From Pseudoxanthomonas gei (GTDB taxonomy: Bacteria > Pseudomonadota > Gammaproteobacteria > Xanthomonadales > Xanthomonadaceae): a stretch of 64,000 bases of DNA. The notes under the pieces are model-generated. The model saw only the letters and a program-made list of their open reading frames with translations, ran no database searches and had not been told where the DNA came from. This document shows positions 26,366 to 39,924 of this stretch, piece by piece; the first letter of the stretch is position 1, and every line of letters starts with the position of its first letter. The DNA is taken from contig NZ_QOVG01000011.1 of NCBI RefSeq assembly GCF_010119615.1, positions 1 through 64,000 on the forward strand. Reading direction: 5' to 3'. The position numbers and the translations under genes are program-made.

Positions 26366-28699
26366 ATGCAATCCGGTTCATTGCCATCGCCCCCCGCAGC
26401 CAGGATCCACCGGGGCCGCCTGACTATCGGCTGGCCATGGGCCGCCAAGGCACTGCCACTGACGCTCGTGCTGGGGCTCTGCCTGGCCTTGTTCTGGCCG
26501 GCACTGTTTGGCGGAATGACACTGGCCCATGGCGATGCAATCGTCCATGGCTTGCCAATGCTGACCTATCACGCCGACGCACTCGCCGGATACGAGAGCA
26601 TGCTCTGGTCAGACAAGGTGTATGGCGGCCATGCCTTGCTGGCCGAAGCGCAGACTGCATTCCTGAGCCCGCTCAACCTGGTGCTGGATGCATTGGTGGA
26701 CCCGCGCTACTGCCACGGCCTGTTTCATTTCCTGTGCATGGTGATAGCCGCCTCCGGCATGTACAGGTTGTCACGCAGCCTTGATCTGGACCGCTGGGGC
26801 GCCGCGTTTGCCGCCGTCGCCCTGGTTTTCTGCACCAGCTGGTTGCTGTCGCAGGGGAACATGACCATCACCGGCACACTATCGTGGTTGCCATGGGCCA
26901 TGTGGTCGGTCGAGCGCTGGTATCAGCGGCCCGGACTCCTCAATACGATGACGATGGCGTTGCTCTGTTCGCTGGTGGTGCTGGCCGGCTACCTGCAACT
27001 GGCGCATGGCCTTGCCCTGTATATCTTCTTCGCGTTGGCAAGCCCCCTGCTGTTGCGCTCGGAACGGCTGCATCTGTTCGCACATTGGAAGCCGATGCTT
27101 GGCTATGGCGCGCTGGCCGTCTTCATTGCACTTGGAGTCTGTGCAATCCAGCTGCTGCCATTGATGGAACTGATTCCTTATTCGATACGCAAGGATGGCA
27201 CGGCACTCCTTTTCTACTCGCCCATGATCGACTACCTGCGTGGTGCAGTGCTGCCCACGACAGGCAACGCGCTGGGGCTCGTACCTTCACTGGGAAGTCC
27301 GCTGACGGCGGCGTTGTTCGCTGCCTCGTTGCCGATGCGCAAGCCACCCCGCGTAATGGGCCACGCGATTGCAGCGGTGGCACTCATCGCCCTGGGAGCG
27401 ACCACGCCCCTTTTCATGTTTGCGTATGAGCACCACCTTGTGCCGGGACTCAACTATTTCCGTTCAATGCAGGCCTACATCGGCGTTGCCATGATCCCGG
27501 TTGCGCTGCTGGCCGGGCACTTGTGTAGCGAATTGCGCAGAGCGGCGGCAGTCGGCAGCGGGCCTGCTCGAACACATTTTCTGCCGGTCGCCGTCGCCGC
27601 CGTGTTGGCGCTGTGCACAGTCGCCGCATCGACCCTGTCCTTGATGCCGGCAGGCCAGCTGATCGGTATGACCTCGTCTATCGTGGCGCTGCTGGCGGCC
27701 CCGCTGCTGTGGAGATCGGGGCGTTTGCGCTATTTTCCTGCACTTGCCTTCGTCCTGCTTTTGATCGAGTGCCTGGTCCTGCGCTTTGACACCTTCCGGA
27801 TGGTCGACAAATCCTACCTGGCCATGCCCGGAACGGTACGAACCATCCGCCAGGATCCCGCCTTCGGCCGTTACAAGCTCTACGACTCAACCGGATCGGC
27901 ACTCGCCGTATTCACTCCGCCCCATTCGGAGGCGCTGGGGCCAAATACGGGCAGGCTCATTGCCGCGGTCGGCGGCATGACCAACCTGCTGTGGGGAATT
28001 CCCTCCCTGGATGGCTCCATGGCGCTCTATACCGAGCGCAGCCAGATCGCCAGCAAGGCGGTTGCTTCCGAACTGCAGCAATCGGCCAGCCACGGGCAAA
28101 GGTTGCTCGACATCCTGTCGATCCGGTATGTCTCGTCCAGCTCCGACCCGATCGCCGCGGGACTGCACCGCATCTACCTGGACCGGACCTATGACATCAG
28201 GTTGCTGCGCAACGACCGTGCATTGCCACCCGTCCGCCTCTACGCGAACCACCACTATGTGCGTGACGCGCAGCACGCACTGGAGCTGCTGCATGCCAGC
28301 GGCACCCAGGTGCTTGCACTGGAAGGCGGCGGCAATGCTCCGGGGCCAACCACCGACACCGGCCAGGAATGTGGCGCAGACGATGCCATCCAGGAGGTTT
28401 CGCACGCGTCCACGCGCTACGTCGCGGTAGTGACCACAACAAGGCCATGCTGGTTGTTCTTCGCCGATGCGCCGTATGCCTCATGGGTCGCGCAAGTGAA
28501 TGGCAAGCGGGCAACCGTGTACCCGGCGCAGGTTCTGGGGCGCGCTATTTATCTGCCCCCGGGGCGCAATGAAGTGGTGACGAAATTCACTTCCTCGCCA
28601 TTCCGCGCCGGCCGCGCGATCACCGTCGTCGCGTTGTTATTGCTTGCCACGATGCTGGCGCTGGTTTGGAGGCGCCAGAAGAGACTATTGGCCTTCTAG
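26366..28699 (+). CDS. Large YfhO-like membrane glycosyltransferase
   Basis: 777 aa with a dozen or more hydrophobic helices over the first 490 residues and again at the C-terminus (about 745-768), and a soluble domain between. The GMTLAHGDAIVHGLPM loop (about 50-65) carries the acidic residue expected of GT-C enzymes, and the overall layout is that of the YfhO family, which modifies lipid-linked sugars or teichoic acids in other bacteria. GAGGAA lies 7 bases before ATG 26366. It ends in a 15-bp tail-to-tail overlap with the GT2 gene. Confidence 0.7.
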   Translation: MQSGSLPSPPAARIHRGRLTIGWPWAAKALPLTLVLGLCLALFWPALFGGMTLAHGDAIVHGLPMLTYHADALAGYESMLWSDKVYGGHALLAEAQTAFLSPLNLVLDALVDPRYCHGLFHFLCMVIAASGMYRLSRSLDLDRWGAAFAAVALVFCTSWLLSQGNMTITGTLSWLPWAMWSVERWYQRPGLLNTMTMALLCSLVVLAGYLQLAHGLALYIFFALASPLLLRSERLHLFAHWKPMLGYGALAVFIALGVCAIQLLPLMELIPYSIRKDGTALLFYSPMIDYLRGAVLPTTGNALGLVPSLGSPLTAALFAASLPMRKPPRVMGHAIAAVALIALGATTPLFMFAYEHHLVPGLNYFRSMQAYIGVAMIPVALLAGHLCSELRRAAAVGSGPARTHFLPVAVAAVLALCTVAASTLSLMPAGQLIGMTSSIVALLAAPLLWRSGRLRYFPALAFVLLLIECLVLRFDTFRMVDKSYLAMPGTVRTIRQDPAFGRYKLYDSTGSALAVFTPPHSEALGPNTGRLIAAVGGMTNLLWGIPSLDGSMALYTERSQIASKAVASELQQSASHGQRLLDILSIRYVSSSSDPIAAGLHRIYLDRTYDIRLLRNDRALPPVRLYANHHYVRDAQHALELLHASGTQVLALEGGGNAPGPTTDTGQECGADDAIQEVSHASTRYVAVVTTTRPCWLFFADAPYASWVAQVNGKRATVYPAQVLGRAIYLPPGRNEVVTKFTSSPFRAGRAITVVALLLLATMLALVWRRQKRLLAF

Positions 28700-29698
28700 C
28701 GCCGCAGCCTGGCGGGCGCGGGTTGCCGCACTGCCGCCGCTTCCGCGACTATCGCTATGCTTGGTGGAAACCAACTGGTCGGTGATCAGTCGCAGTATTT
28801 CGCTCGAACGCCGATTCACGGTGTCCAGGATCAATCCCGTAGCCAGGGAGATGATACCGGTCAGGGTAAAAGCCACTGCGAGCACCGCGGTGGAAGGCCT
28901 GGTCACCAAGCCCGTGGCAGTGAATTCACTCAAGACCACGAGGCCACACAGCAGCCCGACGATGATTGACAGCGCCGCCAGGCAGCTAAAGAAAAGCAGC
29001 GGTCGCATATCCTTGAAAAGAAAGAAGATCGTACGCATTACGCGCGCGCCGTCCCGGAAGGTATTGAGCTTGGAGTGGCTGCCTTCCGGACGCACGCCGT
29101 AGGCAACGGTGCGCTCGGTGATCAGGAAGCCACTGGTAAGCGCAAAGACCGTCATCTCCGTCTCGATCTCGAAGCCACGTGACAGCACCGGCATGGACTC
29201 CACGAATCGGCGTGAGAATGCCCTGTACCCCGACAGCACGTCGCGTATCGGGCTTCCGATAAGCCAGCCGATGCTCCAGCGGACCAGCTTGTTGCCAAAC
29301 CCGTGGAAACGCCTGAAGGATGCGTCATCGTGGGATTCCAGTCGCGTGCCCACGACCATGTCGGCACGCCCGGCAATCACATCCTCCAGCATCAGCAAGG
29401 CTGCATCTGCAGGATAGGTGTCGTCACCATCCACCATCAGCACCACGTCGGCATCGACATCGCGGAACATGCTGCGGACCACATTGCCCTTGCCCTTCGC
29501 CGCGACCGGGATGACCATCGCCCCGGCCGCCAGCGCGCAGCGCGCCGTATCATCCGTGCTCGCATTGTCGAAGACGTAGATGTCCGCGTCCGGCAACACC
29601 CTCCGGAAATCCTGCACGACCTTGGCTACCGTGAGTGCTTCGTTGTAGCAGGGAATCACTACGGCAACTGTCGGGTTTTCGCGCTTGTCGTCAGTCAT
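28685..29698 (-). CDS. GT2-family glycosyltransferase (DPM1/GtrB-like, membrane-anchored)
   Basis: 337 aa. The GT-A domain (1-225) shows VAVVIPCYNE (11-20), DNASTDDT and the DxD-like DGDDTYPAD. Two C-terminal transmembrane helices (about 235-260 and 268-295) anchor it. Such enzymes load a sugar from a nucleotide donor onto undecaprenyl phosphate, the step before a GtrA flippase. It diverges from the second GtrA gene, with only 14 bp between start codons. Confidence 0.88.
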   Translation of the reverse strand: MTDDKRENPTVAVVIPCYNEALTVAKVVQDFRRVLPDADIYVFDNASTDDTARCALAAGAMVIPVAAKGKGNVVRSMFRDVDADVVLMVDGDDTYPADAALLMLEDVIAGRADMVVGTRLESHDDASFRRFHGFGNKLVRWSIGWLIGSPIRDVLSGYRAFSRRFVESMPVLSRGFEIETEMTVFALTSGFLITERTVAYGVRPEGSHSKLNTFRDGARVMRTIFFLFKDMRPLLFFSCLAALSIIVGLLCGLVVLSEFTATGLVTRPSTAVLAVAFTLTGIISLATGLILDTVNRRSSEILRLITDQLVSTKHSDSRGSGGSAATRARQAAALEGQ

Positions 29699-29712
29699 GT
29701 GCTCTGGTCTTG

Positions 29713-30153
29713 ATGGTGGGATACTGCGGTGACCAACTACGTCCAGGCCGTGTGGAAGGCAAACCCCTGAAGCTGCTCGCCCATAGAGAATCGCGTTTTG
29801 TGGCCGTCGGGTTGTTCCAGCTCGTGCTCGACTGGACCCTGTTCGTCATCTTAACCGCTTGTGGAGTTCCTACAATCTGGTCCAACACGCTGGGCAGGAC
29901 CTGCATTGCAGTGCTCGGCTTCGCGCTGCATGGCCGCTACACGTTCGGTGAAGCAGGCCAATCCCGGCTGGGGTGGCAGCGATTCGCCCGGTTCGCCGCG
30001 AGCTGGTTGTCACTGACCGCATGCAGCACGGTGGCCATGCAGGCGATACGCGAACAATGGGGACTGTCGGCCGCGTGGATCGCAAAGCCCGGAGTGGAGC
30101 TCGTGCTCGCGATCGTGAGCTACCTGGTGCTGAGGCGCTGGGTTTACCGTTGA
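29713..30153 (+). CDS. GtrA-family membrane protein (second copy)
   Basis: 146 aa, four transmembrane helices, with RFVAVGLFQLVLDWTLFV, FALHGRYTFGE and the closing LRRWVYR. It resembles the first GtrA at 25868 in layout but is clearly diverged. Start is uncertain: ATG 29713 or GTG 29752, the latter giving a more usual GtrA N-terminus (133 aa). It lies head-to-head with the GT2 gene, which should be its functional partner. Confidence 0.8.
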   Translation: MVGYCGDQLRPGRVEGKPLKLLAHRESRFVAVGLFQLVLDWTLFVILTACGVPTIWSNTLGRTCIAVLGFALHGRYTFGEAGQSRLGWQRFARFAASWLSLTACSTVAMQAIREQWGLSAAWIAKPGVELVLAIVSYLVLRRWVYR

Positions 30154-30159
30154 ACTCGT

Positions 30160-30849
30160 TCAGCCCTTGCGGGACGTGAGTATCACGTTCTTTCCGAACA
30201 GCAAGCCGAACAGATGGTCGGTGACGCGGCTCAGCGGGAATATGAACCTGTCGTAGAACTTCAAGGCGCGCAAGTTGATGCCTCCGTCGCCTTCACCGCG
30301 TTCCATTGCACGGTAGGCAAGGGCCGCGAAGAAGCCGATCGAATCAACGTACCGGGCTTTTATTCCGGTGAAGCCGGCGGCTGCCACCTTGGACTGCAGC
30401 TCCAGTCGGCGGTAACGGCGGACATGGCCCACCTTGCGGTCCATGCCTGAGTAAAGCACCTGGAATGCCGGGACGTAGACCAGCAGGCGGCCTCCCGGCC
30501 TGAGCGCGGCAGCGATCTGCGCCAGTGCTTCCCCGTCATCGTCGATGTGTTCCAGGACGTTGAGGGTGTAAATGTAATCCACGCTGCCGGCCGGCACTGA
30601 TGCCATCGATTCGCAGACAAGCATGCCGTCACTGCGCAACTTCGCCGCCTGCGCCGCATCCGGCTCCAAGCAGAGCACGCTGAAACCGGAATCGCGTAAT
30701 CGCTGGGCGAACGTGCCTATGCCGGCGCCGAAATCCAGGATGTTTTTAGTCCCCGAGGCAAGGCGCAGGACGCGCTCGCTGAGGAAATCGTTGTAGTTGA
30801 CGGCCTCGGCCATCACCTCGAGATTGTCAGTGCCGGAATAGTCGGACAT
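30160..30849 (-). CDS. Class I SAM-dependent methyltransferase
   Basis: 229 aa. Motif I ILDFGAGIGTFAQRL (about 37-51), the acidic end of beta 2 (CLEPD) and LEHIDDDGEAL with ALRPGGRLLVYVP are typical of Rossmann methyltransferases. A C-terminal hydrophobic patch (RFIFPLSRVTDHLFGLLFGK) may bind the membrane. Start ATG 30849 gives a compact protein; the open frame to 31017 is a shadow of atpC. Within the surface-sugar cluster it could methylate a lipid-linked sugar. Confidence 0.8.
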   Translation of the reverse strand: MSDYSGTDNLEVMAEAVNYNDFLSERVLRLASGTKNILDFGAGIGTFAQRLRDSGFSVLCLEPDAAQAAKLRSDGMLVCESMASVPAGSVDYIYTLNVLEHIDDDGEALAQIAAALRPGGRLLVYVPAFQVLYSGMDRKVGHVRRYRRLELQSKVAAAGFTGIKARYVDSIGFFAALAYRAMERGEGDGGINLRALKFYDRFIFPLSRVTDHLFGLLFGKNVILTSRKG

Positions 30850-30916
30850 CAAGACGCCACTGCCTGCCTGGAACACCGGGCAGCATACAGCCTGACAAGT
30901 GATCCGTGATACGTGA

Positions 30917-31342
30917 TCAGTGCTTGAGCGTCTTGCGCAGGCGCTCCAGCGCCTGCAGCTGCACGGTGGCTTCCAGCAGCTTCTGTTGCGCCTCGGCGAC
31001 TTCCATGGCTTCGCCACGGTTGGCGAGCACGCGCTCGGCTTCTTCCATGGCGGTGCGCACGGCGGCCTCGTCGATGTCCTGGGCGCGGATCGCGGTGTCG
31101 GCCAGCACGGTCACCACCTGCGGCTGCACTTCCAAGATGCCGCCACCGATGGCGAAATCCAGCTGCTCGCCGCTGGGCAGGGTCACCACGACCTTGCCCG
31201 GCTTCAGGCGCGTGATCAGCGGGGCGTGGCGGGGCGCGATGCCCAGCTCACCCAGTTCGCCGGTCACCACGACCAGCGTCGCTTCGCCGTGGAAGATTTC
31301 CTGCTCGGCGCTGACGATGTCGCAACGGATGGTGCTTGCCAT
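30917..31342 (-). CDS. atpC: ATP synthase F1 epsilon subunit
   Basis: 141 aa. The N-terminal beta-sandwich starts [18 protein letters not shown], then [19 protein letters not shown]; the C-terminal helical hairpin is Ala/Glu-rich (about 90-138). It couples F1 to the c-ring and inhibits ATP hydrolysis. It is the last gene of the atp operon, separated from atpD by a palindromic spacer. Confidence 0.97.
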   Translation of the reverse strand: MASTIRCDIVSAEQEIFHGEATLVVVTGELGELGIAPRHAPLITRLKPGKVVVTLPSGEQLDFAIGGGILEVQPQVVTVLADTAIRAQDIDEAAVRTAMEEAERVLANRGEAMEVAEAQQKLLEATVQLQALERLRKTLKH

Positions 31343-31461
31343 GGTTTTCTCGCTTTGCTCGAAGTAAAGGGTAAATGGTGAAGGGAACGCATGCCGCGCA
31401 TGCTCAAGGTTCGAATCGCTGTTGCTCTAATTCACTCTTCACCCTTCACTCGTTACCGCTC
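31343..31461. repeat. Palindromic spacer element, atpD-atpC
   Basis: Left arm near 31364-31385 (TAAAGGGTAAATGGTGAAGG) pairs with a right arm near 31431-31456 (CTTCACCCTTCACTCGTTAC). GCATGC-type sequences lie at the centre (about 31390-31402). Related elements occupy the other F1 spacers. Confidence 0.7.
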
Positions 31462-33011
<1,550 letters not shown>

Positions 33012-33875
33012 TCAGACAGCGGCCGCGCCGCCGACGATTTCGGAAATCTCTTGCGTGATCGCGGCCTGGCGCGCCTTGTTGTAGACCAGCTGCAGGTCGC
33101 CGATGAGCTTGGTGGCGTTGTCGCTGGCCGACTTCATGGCGACCATGCGCGCGGCATGCTCGGAGGCCACGTTCTCCAGCACCGCCTGGTACACCAGCGA
33201 TTCCACGTAGCGCGTGAGCACGTGCTCGAGCACGCTGGCCGCATCGGGTTCGTAGATGTAGTCCCAGTCGTGCTGGGTGATCGGCGTGTCTGAAGCGGGC
33301 AGCGGCAGCAACTGGTCGAACGCCGCGCGCTGGGTCATGGTGTTGACGAAGTCGTTGTAGGTCAGGTACACGCGATCGACCTTGCCCGACTCATAGGCAT
33401 CCAGCATGACCTTGACCACGCCCACCAGCTGTTCCAGCTGCGGTTTGTCGCCCAGGTGGGTGACCGTAGCCAGCATGCCGACCTTGATGCGGCGGAAGTA
33501 CGACGAGGCCTTCTGGCCGATGGTGACCACGTCGACCTCGGCACCCTTGTCCTGCCACTGGCGGATCTCGCCCAGCAGCTTGCGGAACAGGTTGTTGTTG
33601 AGGCCGCCAGCCAGGCCGCGGTCCGACGAGATGATTACGTAGCCGACGCGCTTGATCTCGGCGCGCTCGACCAGGAACGGATGCTGGTACTCGGAATTGG
33701 CCTGGGCCAGGTGGCCGATGACCTGCTTCATGGCACGCGCATACGGACGCGAGGCCTTCATGCGGTCCTGCGCCTTGCGGATCTTGGAGGCCGAGACCAT
33801 CTCCAGCGCGCGCGTCACCTTGCGGGTGTTCTGCACGCTCTTGATCTTGGTTTTGATTTCTCTGCCGCTTGCCAT
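33012..33875 (-). CDS. atpG: ATP synthase F1 gamma subunit
   Basis: 287-aa central stalk protein. It begins [20 protein letters not shown], with [17 protein letters not shown] in the middle and the conserved C-terminal coiled coil ([22 protein letters not shown], last 22 residues). Normal length. Confidence 0.97.
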   Translation of the reverse strand: MASGREIKTKIKSVQNTRKVTRALEMVSASKIRKAQDRMKASRPYARAMKQVIGHLAQANSEYQHPFLVERAEIKRVGYVIISSDRGLAGGLNNNLFRKLLGEIRQWQDKGAEVDVVTIGQKASSYFRRIKVGMLATVTHLGDKPQLEQLVGVVKVMLDAYESGKVDRVYLTYNDFVNTMTQRAAFDQLLPLPASDTPITQHDWDYIYEPDAASVLEHVLTRYVESLVYQAVLENVASEHAARMVAMKSASDNATKLIGDLQLVYNKARQAAITQEISEIVGGAAAV

Positions 33876-34000
33876 TCGTTGTCGCTCGCTGTGCTCGCTG
33901 TAAAGGGTGAAGGGTGAAGGGAACGCTTGCTGCGCAAGCTCGAGAGCTGAAGCGGTGACGCTCTACTTCACTCTCGTCCCTTCGCCATTTACCGCCCTTG
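33876..34000. repeat. Palindromic spacer element, atpA-atpG
   Basis: TAAAGGGTGAAGGGTGAAGG (about 33901-33920) pairs with a CTTCACTCTCGTCCCTTCGCC/ATTTACCG arm (about 33967-33994). The centre holds GCTTGC-tgc-GCAAGC-like sequence (about 33925-33938). It is the most regular copy of the family. Confidence 0.7.
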
Positions 34001-35548
<1,548 letters not shown>

Positions 35549-35685
35549 TGCGGTTTCCTTGGTCGTTCCGGCAAGGGGCCGGATACGGGTTTGATTATTC
35601 TGGGAAGGGCGAAGTGGAAATGGAGAATGGTTAGGGCGACAACCGCTGCTCTTACTATTCCCTACTCACGCTTCTCCATTCCCGC
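35549..35685. repeat. Palindromic spacer element, atpH-atpA
   Basis: GGGAAGGGCGAAGTGGAAATGG (about 35602-35623; core GAAGGGCGAAG) pairs imperfectly with CTACTCACGCTTCTCCATTCCC (about 35662-35683; core CTTCTCCATTCCC). Diverged member of the same family. Confidence 0.6.
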
Positions 35686-36213
35686 TTATTGCGCGAGTGC
35701 GGCCTGCAGCCGCGAGAGCTTGCCTTTCAACGAGCCATCGATCACCACGTCGCCCGCGTCGATCACCGCGCCGCCGATCAGCGATGCGTCGACGGCGGTG
35801 CTGATCTCGACTTCGCGACCAAAGCGTTTCTTCAAAGCGGCCTTGAGCACGTCCAGTTCGCCCGCCGGCAGTTCCGTCGCGGAGGTCACGGTGGCCTTGA
35901 CCACGCGCTCGGCCTCGGCCTTCAACTGCTCGTAGAGCGCGACGATTTCCGGCAACTGGGCCAGGCGGCGGTTTTCCGCAAGCAGGGCCAGGAAGCGCGT
36001 GAACGATTCGCCGGCGCCATCCACCGAAAGCAACGAAACCGCCTCGGCATGGGTCAGCTGCGGGTTCAGCAGCAGCGAGGCGGCGCGCGGGTCAGCGGCC
36101 ACCTGCGCGGCGAAACCGAGCGCGCTGGACCACACCGACAGGCCGTTCTCGTCTTGTGCAATGGCAAAGGCGGCGCGTGCGTACGGACGTGCGAGGGTGA
36201 GGGCCTGGCTCAT
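35686..36213 (-). CDS. atpH: ATP synthase F1 delta subunit
   Basis: 175 aa. The N-terminal helical domain starts LTLARPYARAAFAIA; the C-terminal KKRFGREVEISTAVDASLIGG is the OSCP/delta signature. It joins F1 to the peripheral stalk. Starts 3 bp after atpF. Confidence 0.97.
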   Translation of the reverse strand: MSQALTLARPYARAAFAIAQDENGLSVWSSALGFAAQVAADPRAASLLLNPQLTHAEAVSLLSVDGAGESFTRFLALLAENRRLAQLPEIVALYEQLKAEAERVVKATVTSATELPAGELDVLKAALKKRFGREVEISTAVDASLIGGAVIDAGDVVIDGSLKGKLSRLQAALAQ

Positions 36214-36216
36214 CGA

Positions 36217-36687
36217 TCAGATCTCTGCCGCCAGCTCGTCGAGCAGCGCCTTGTGCGCGCTGGCGTCGATTTCACGCCTGAGCAACTTCTCGGCGCCGCT
36301 CACCGCCAGCAGGGAAACGTGCTTGCGCAGGTCTTCCTTGGCACGGGTGCTGGCGGCATCGATCTCGGCAAGGCCCAGCGCCTTCTGGCGGTTGGCTTCG
36401 CTGATGGCGTCGTTCTTGGCGGCTTCAACGATCTGGTTGGCACGCTGGTGCGCCTGGTCGATGATTTCATTGGCCTTGGTGCGCGCTTCTTTCAGCGCCT
36501 CGTTGACCTTTTCCTGCGCCTGCGCGAGGTCTTTCTGGCTGCGGTCTGCCGCGGCCAGTCCTTCTGCGATCTTCTGCTGACGCTCTTCGATGGCCGCGAT
36601 GATGTGCGGCCAGCCGAACTTCATCACCAGCCACGCCACCGCGAAGAACGCGAAGCCCTGGACGATGAAAGTGAGGTTGATATCCAT
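36217..36687 (-). CDS. atpF: ATP synthase Fo subunit b
   Basis: 156 aa: one N-terminal membrane helix ([24 protein letters not shown]) and a long Ala/Glu/Lys/Gln coiled coil that forms the peripheral stalk dimer. Standard length. Confidence 0.97.
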   Translation of the reverse strand: MDINLTFIVQGFAFFAVAWLVMKFGWPHIIAAIEERQQKIAEGLAAADRSQKDLAQAQEKVNEALKEARTKANEIIDQAHQRANQIVEAAKNDAISEANRQKALGLAEIDAASTRAKEDLRKHVSLLAVSGAEKLLRREIDASAHKALLDELAAEI

Positions 36688-36745
36688 TGCGTACTCCTGA
36701 CGCCAGCGCGCTAGGCGCCGGCGTTAGCCAAGACCGGTTGCCTGA

Positions 36746-38336
<1,591 letters not shown>

Positions 38337-38397
38337 ACGCGAAACCTGGTGGTTGGGAAGCGACGAAGCCGTTGAACGCGCCTCGCCGAGCCGCAAA

Positions 38398-38427
38398 AGT
38401 ATAACAGGCGTTAAATTTAAGCGGCAA
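38398..38427 (-). promoter_or_regulatory. Predicted sigma-70 promoter of the atp operon
   Basis: On the minus strand TTGCCG (38427-38422) and TATACT (38403-38398) are separated by 18 bp, in a locally AT-rich patch of otherwise GC-rich DNA. Transcription would start near 38391, about 55 bases before the atpI GTG. Confidence 0.6.
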
Positions 38428-38529
38428 CCGCTGTGCATCCAGAGGCAACAGCCCCACCGCCCGGACCGGTCCAGCCGGCCTGGCGAGGCAAGGATTTCAG
38501 CAGATTTGCCTGTTCAGCCGGGAAGCACG

Positions 38530-38644
38530 GAACTTTCACCAGACAGGTGGGTCACTTCAATACGGTCTGCGCCAACTTCCTCGTCGATGCTCCGTCGCAG
38601 ACCCCCACGAAGCCCCGGCCCGCTGCCGGGGCTTCTTCTTTTCC
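38530..38644 (+). ncRNA. Candidate small RNA with intrinsic terminator
   Basis: A structured stretch on the plus strand, upstream of and divergent from the atp operon. CACC-agaca-GGTG comes first (about 38537-38549), then GGTCTGCG (38564-38571) pairs perfectly with CGCAGACC (38596-38603) around a loop that exposes CTTCCTC, a sequence able to pair with Shine-Dalgarno regions. A Rho-independent terminator follows at once. There is no reading frame ending at the terminator that looks real. A promoter is not clear (TTCACC-N17-CAATAC is weak and would start inside the second stem). Confidence 0.35.
38610..38644 (+). terminator. Rho-independent terminator
   Basis: AAGCCCCGGC-ccgct-GCCGGGGCTT followed by a U-rich tail (CTTCTTTT). 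No plus-strand gene ends here, which is the main reason for proposing a small RNA upstream. Confidence 0.8.
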
Positions 38645-39043
38645 GGCCACGGCGCCAAAGACCGGGGCTGCCGTGACCCACGCCACAATGGCCGGGAACC
38701 GCCGGCCCGACATGCCCGCCAGGAGATCAGTCGGATCCTCGCCAGCAGACTTGAGTGACCCAAACCCGCGTCTGGCGACGTCCGAACTACCTTGGCGCTC
38801 CGTCCGGGGTTGGTGGGCGATGACCTGATCGCCGTCCTGGAGCCTGCCTGCAATACGGTGCTTTTTTGGATTTCCACCAGCTGGCGGGGCCGTGCTGGGA
38901 AGGTCGCCGGATTTGCCGCCCACGCTCGCAGACGCGTCCGGAAAGGCCGGCATTTCACCGGGCGTGCACTTTCAATGGGATTTAATGAACTGCGCAGTAC
39001 ACGATGTGCTGTGCTCTTTATCTTCCATGGAGTACTACCCGCA
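38645..39043. other. Gene-free stretch upstream of the outer membrane protein gene
   Basis: About 400 bp with no recognisable gene. It should hold the promoter of the gene at 39044. The frame is open here in phase with that gene (from 38792) but has no signal-peptide-like start and no ribosome site. Confidence 0.6.
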
Positions 39044-39850
39044 ATGCACAAGCACCTCCCCCTGAGCCTGGCCCTGGCTGCGCCCGGCTTGTTTGCTGCC
39101 AGCTCGGCTCATGCCATCGAAGACGATGGTTTCCACCTGCGCCTTGGCGCGATTTCCGCCGAAGGCAACAGCGACATACGCGGCAGCACGGTTTTTAACG
39201 GTGAAGAATTCGATTTCAGCGAAGGATTCGACTACGGCAGCGCCGAACTCTCGCCGCGCGTCGAAGGCCAGTTCCGCCTCAGCAACCGCAACCGCCTGCT
39301 GTTCAACTATTTCAGCTATGAAAAAGACCAGAGCGCCACCTTGGGCAACGATCTGTCGTATGACGATGTGACCCTGCCGGCGGGAAGCTTTGCCAAAATC
39401 GACAGCAAGTTCGAGCTGGCCAGCCTGGTCTACGACTTCGCCGTCGTCGAGACCGACACCATCAGCCTGGGGCTGCAGGTCGGTGCCGAATACGCCAAGG
39501 TCGAAAGCACGCTCTCGGCCGGAGCGGGCGAGCTCGACTACAGCACCAGCTCGCGTGAGGACGGCTTCGCACCGGTCGTGGGCGCGCGCTTCACTGCGGC
39601 ACCCGGCGAAAAATGGCGTGTAGTGGTGCAGGCGCAGTACCTGGACGCGGACTGGGGCGACCTGGGCAAGTACGAAGGCGACCTGACCCGGGCCAACGCA
39701 CTGGTGGAATACCGCATCACCCCGAAGTTCGGCGTGTTTGCAGGCTATGACTGGTTCAAGCTGGATGTGGAGCAGACCGGCGGCGAAGGGGTCGTGGGCC
39801 TGGACCAGCGCTTCAAGGGTCCGATGGCGGGCGTGACGCTCTCGTTCTGA
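39044..39850 (+). CDS. Outer membrane beta-barrel protein
   Basis: 268 aa with a signal peptide (MHKHLPLSLALAAPGLFAASSAHA, residues 1-24). Alternating amphipathic strands rich in Tyr, Phe, Asp and Gly follow, and the protein ends in GVTLSF, an outer-membrane C-terminal Phe. The size fits an 8- to 12-strand barrel; I do not recognise the exact family. Start is ATG 39044 because the signal peptide begins there. A strong terminator follows. Confidence 0.8.
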   Translation: MHKHLPLSLALAAPGLFAASSAHAIEDDGFHLRLGAISAEGNSDIRGSTVFNGEEFDFSEGFDYGSAELSPRVEGQFRLSNRNRLLFNYFSYEKDQSATLGNDLSYDDVTLPAGSFAKIDSKFELASLVYDFAVVETDTISLGLQVGAEYAKVESTLSAGAGELDYSTSSREDGFAPVVGARFTAAPGEKWRVVVQAQYLDADWGDLGKYEGDLTRANALVEYRITPKFGVFAGYDWFKLDVEQTGGEGVVGLDQRFKGPMAGVTLSF

Positions 39851-39872
39851 GCGAGCCTCTTCACGCAATCAC

Positions 39873-39905
39873 AAAAAAAGCCCCGGGCGAACCGGGGCTT
39901 TTTTT
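39873..39905. terminator. Bidirectional Rho-independent terminator
   Basis: AAAAAAAGCCCCGG-gcgaa-CCGGGGCTTTTTTT. Both strands end in a T run, so it serves the outer membrane protein gene (plus) and lpdA (minus), which converge here. Confidence 0.93.
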
Positions 39906-39924
39906 GATGGCGCCATGAAAGAAG

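Noticed and set aside
29635-29712. Longer N-terminus for the second GtrA
   Set aside because: It would overlap the divergent GT2 gene and has no membrane-protein start.
38439-39043. Extended N-terminus of the outer membrane protein from 38792
   Set aside because: The signal peptide begins at 39044; the earlier codons are not signal-like.
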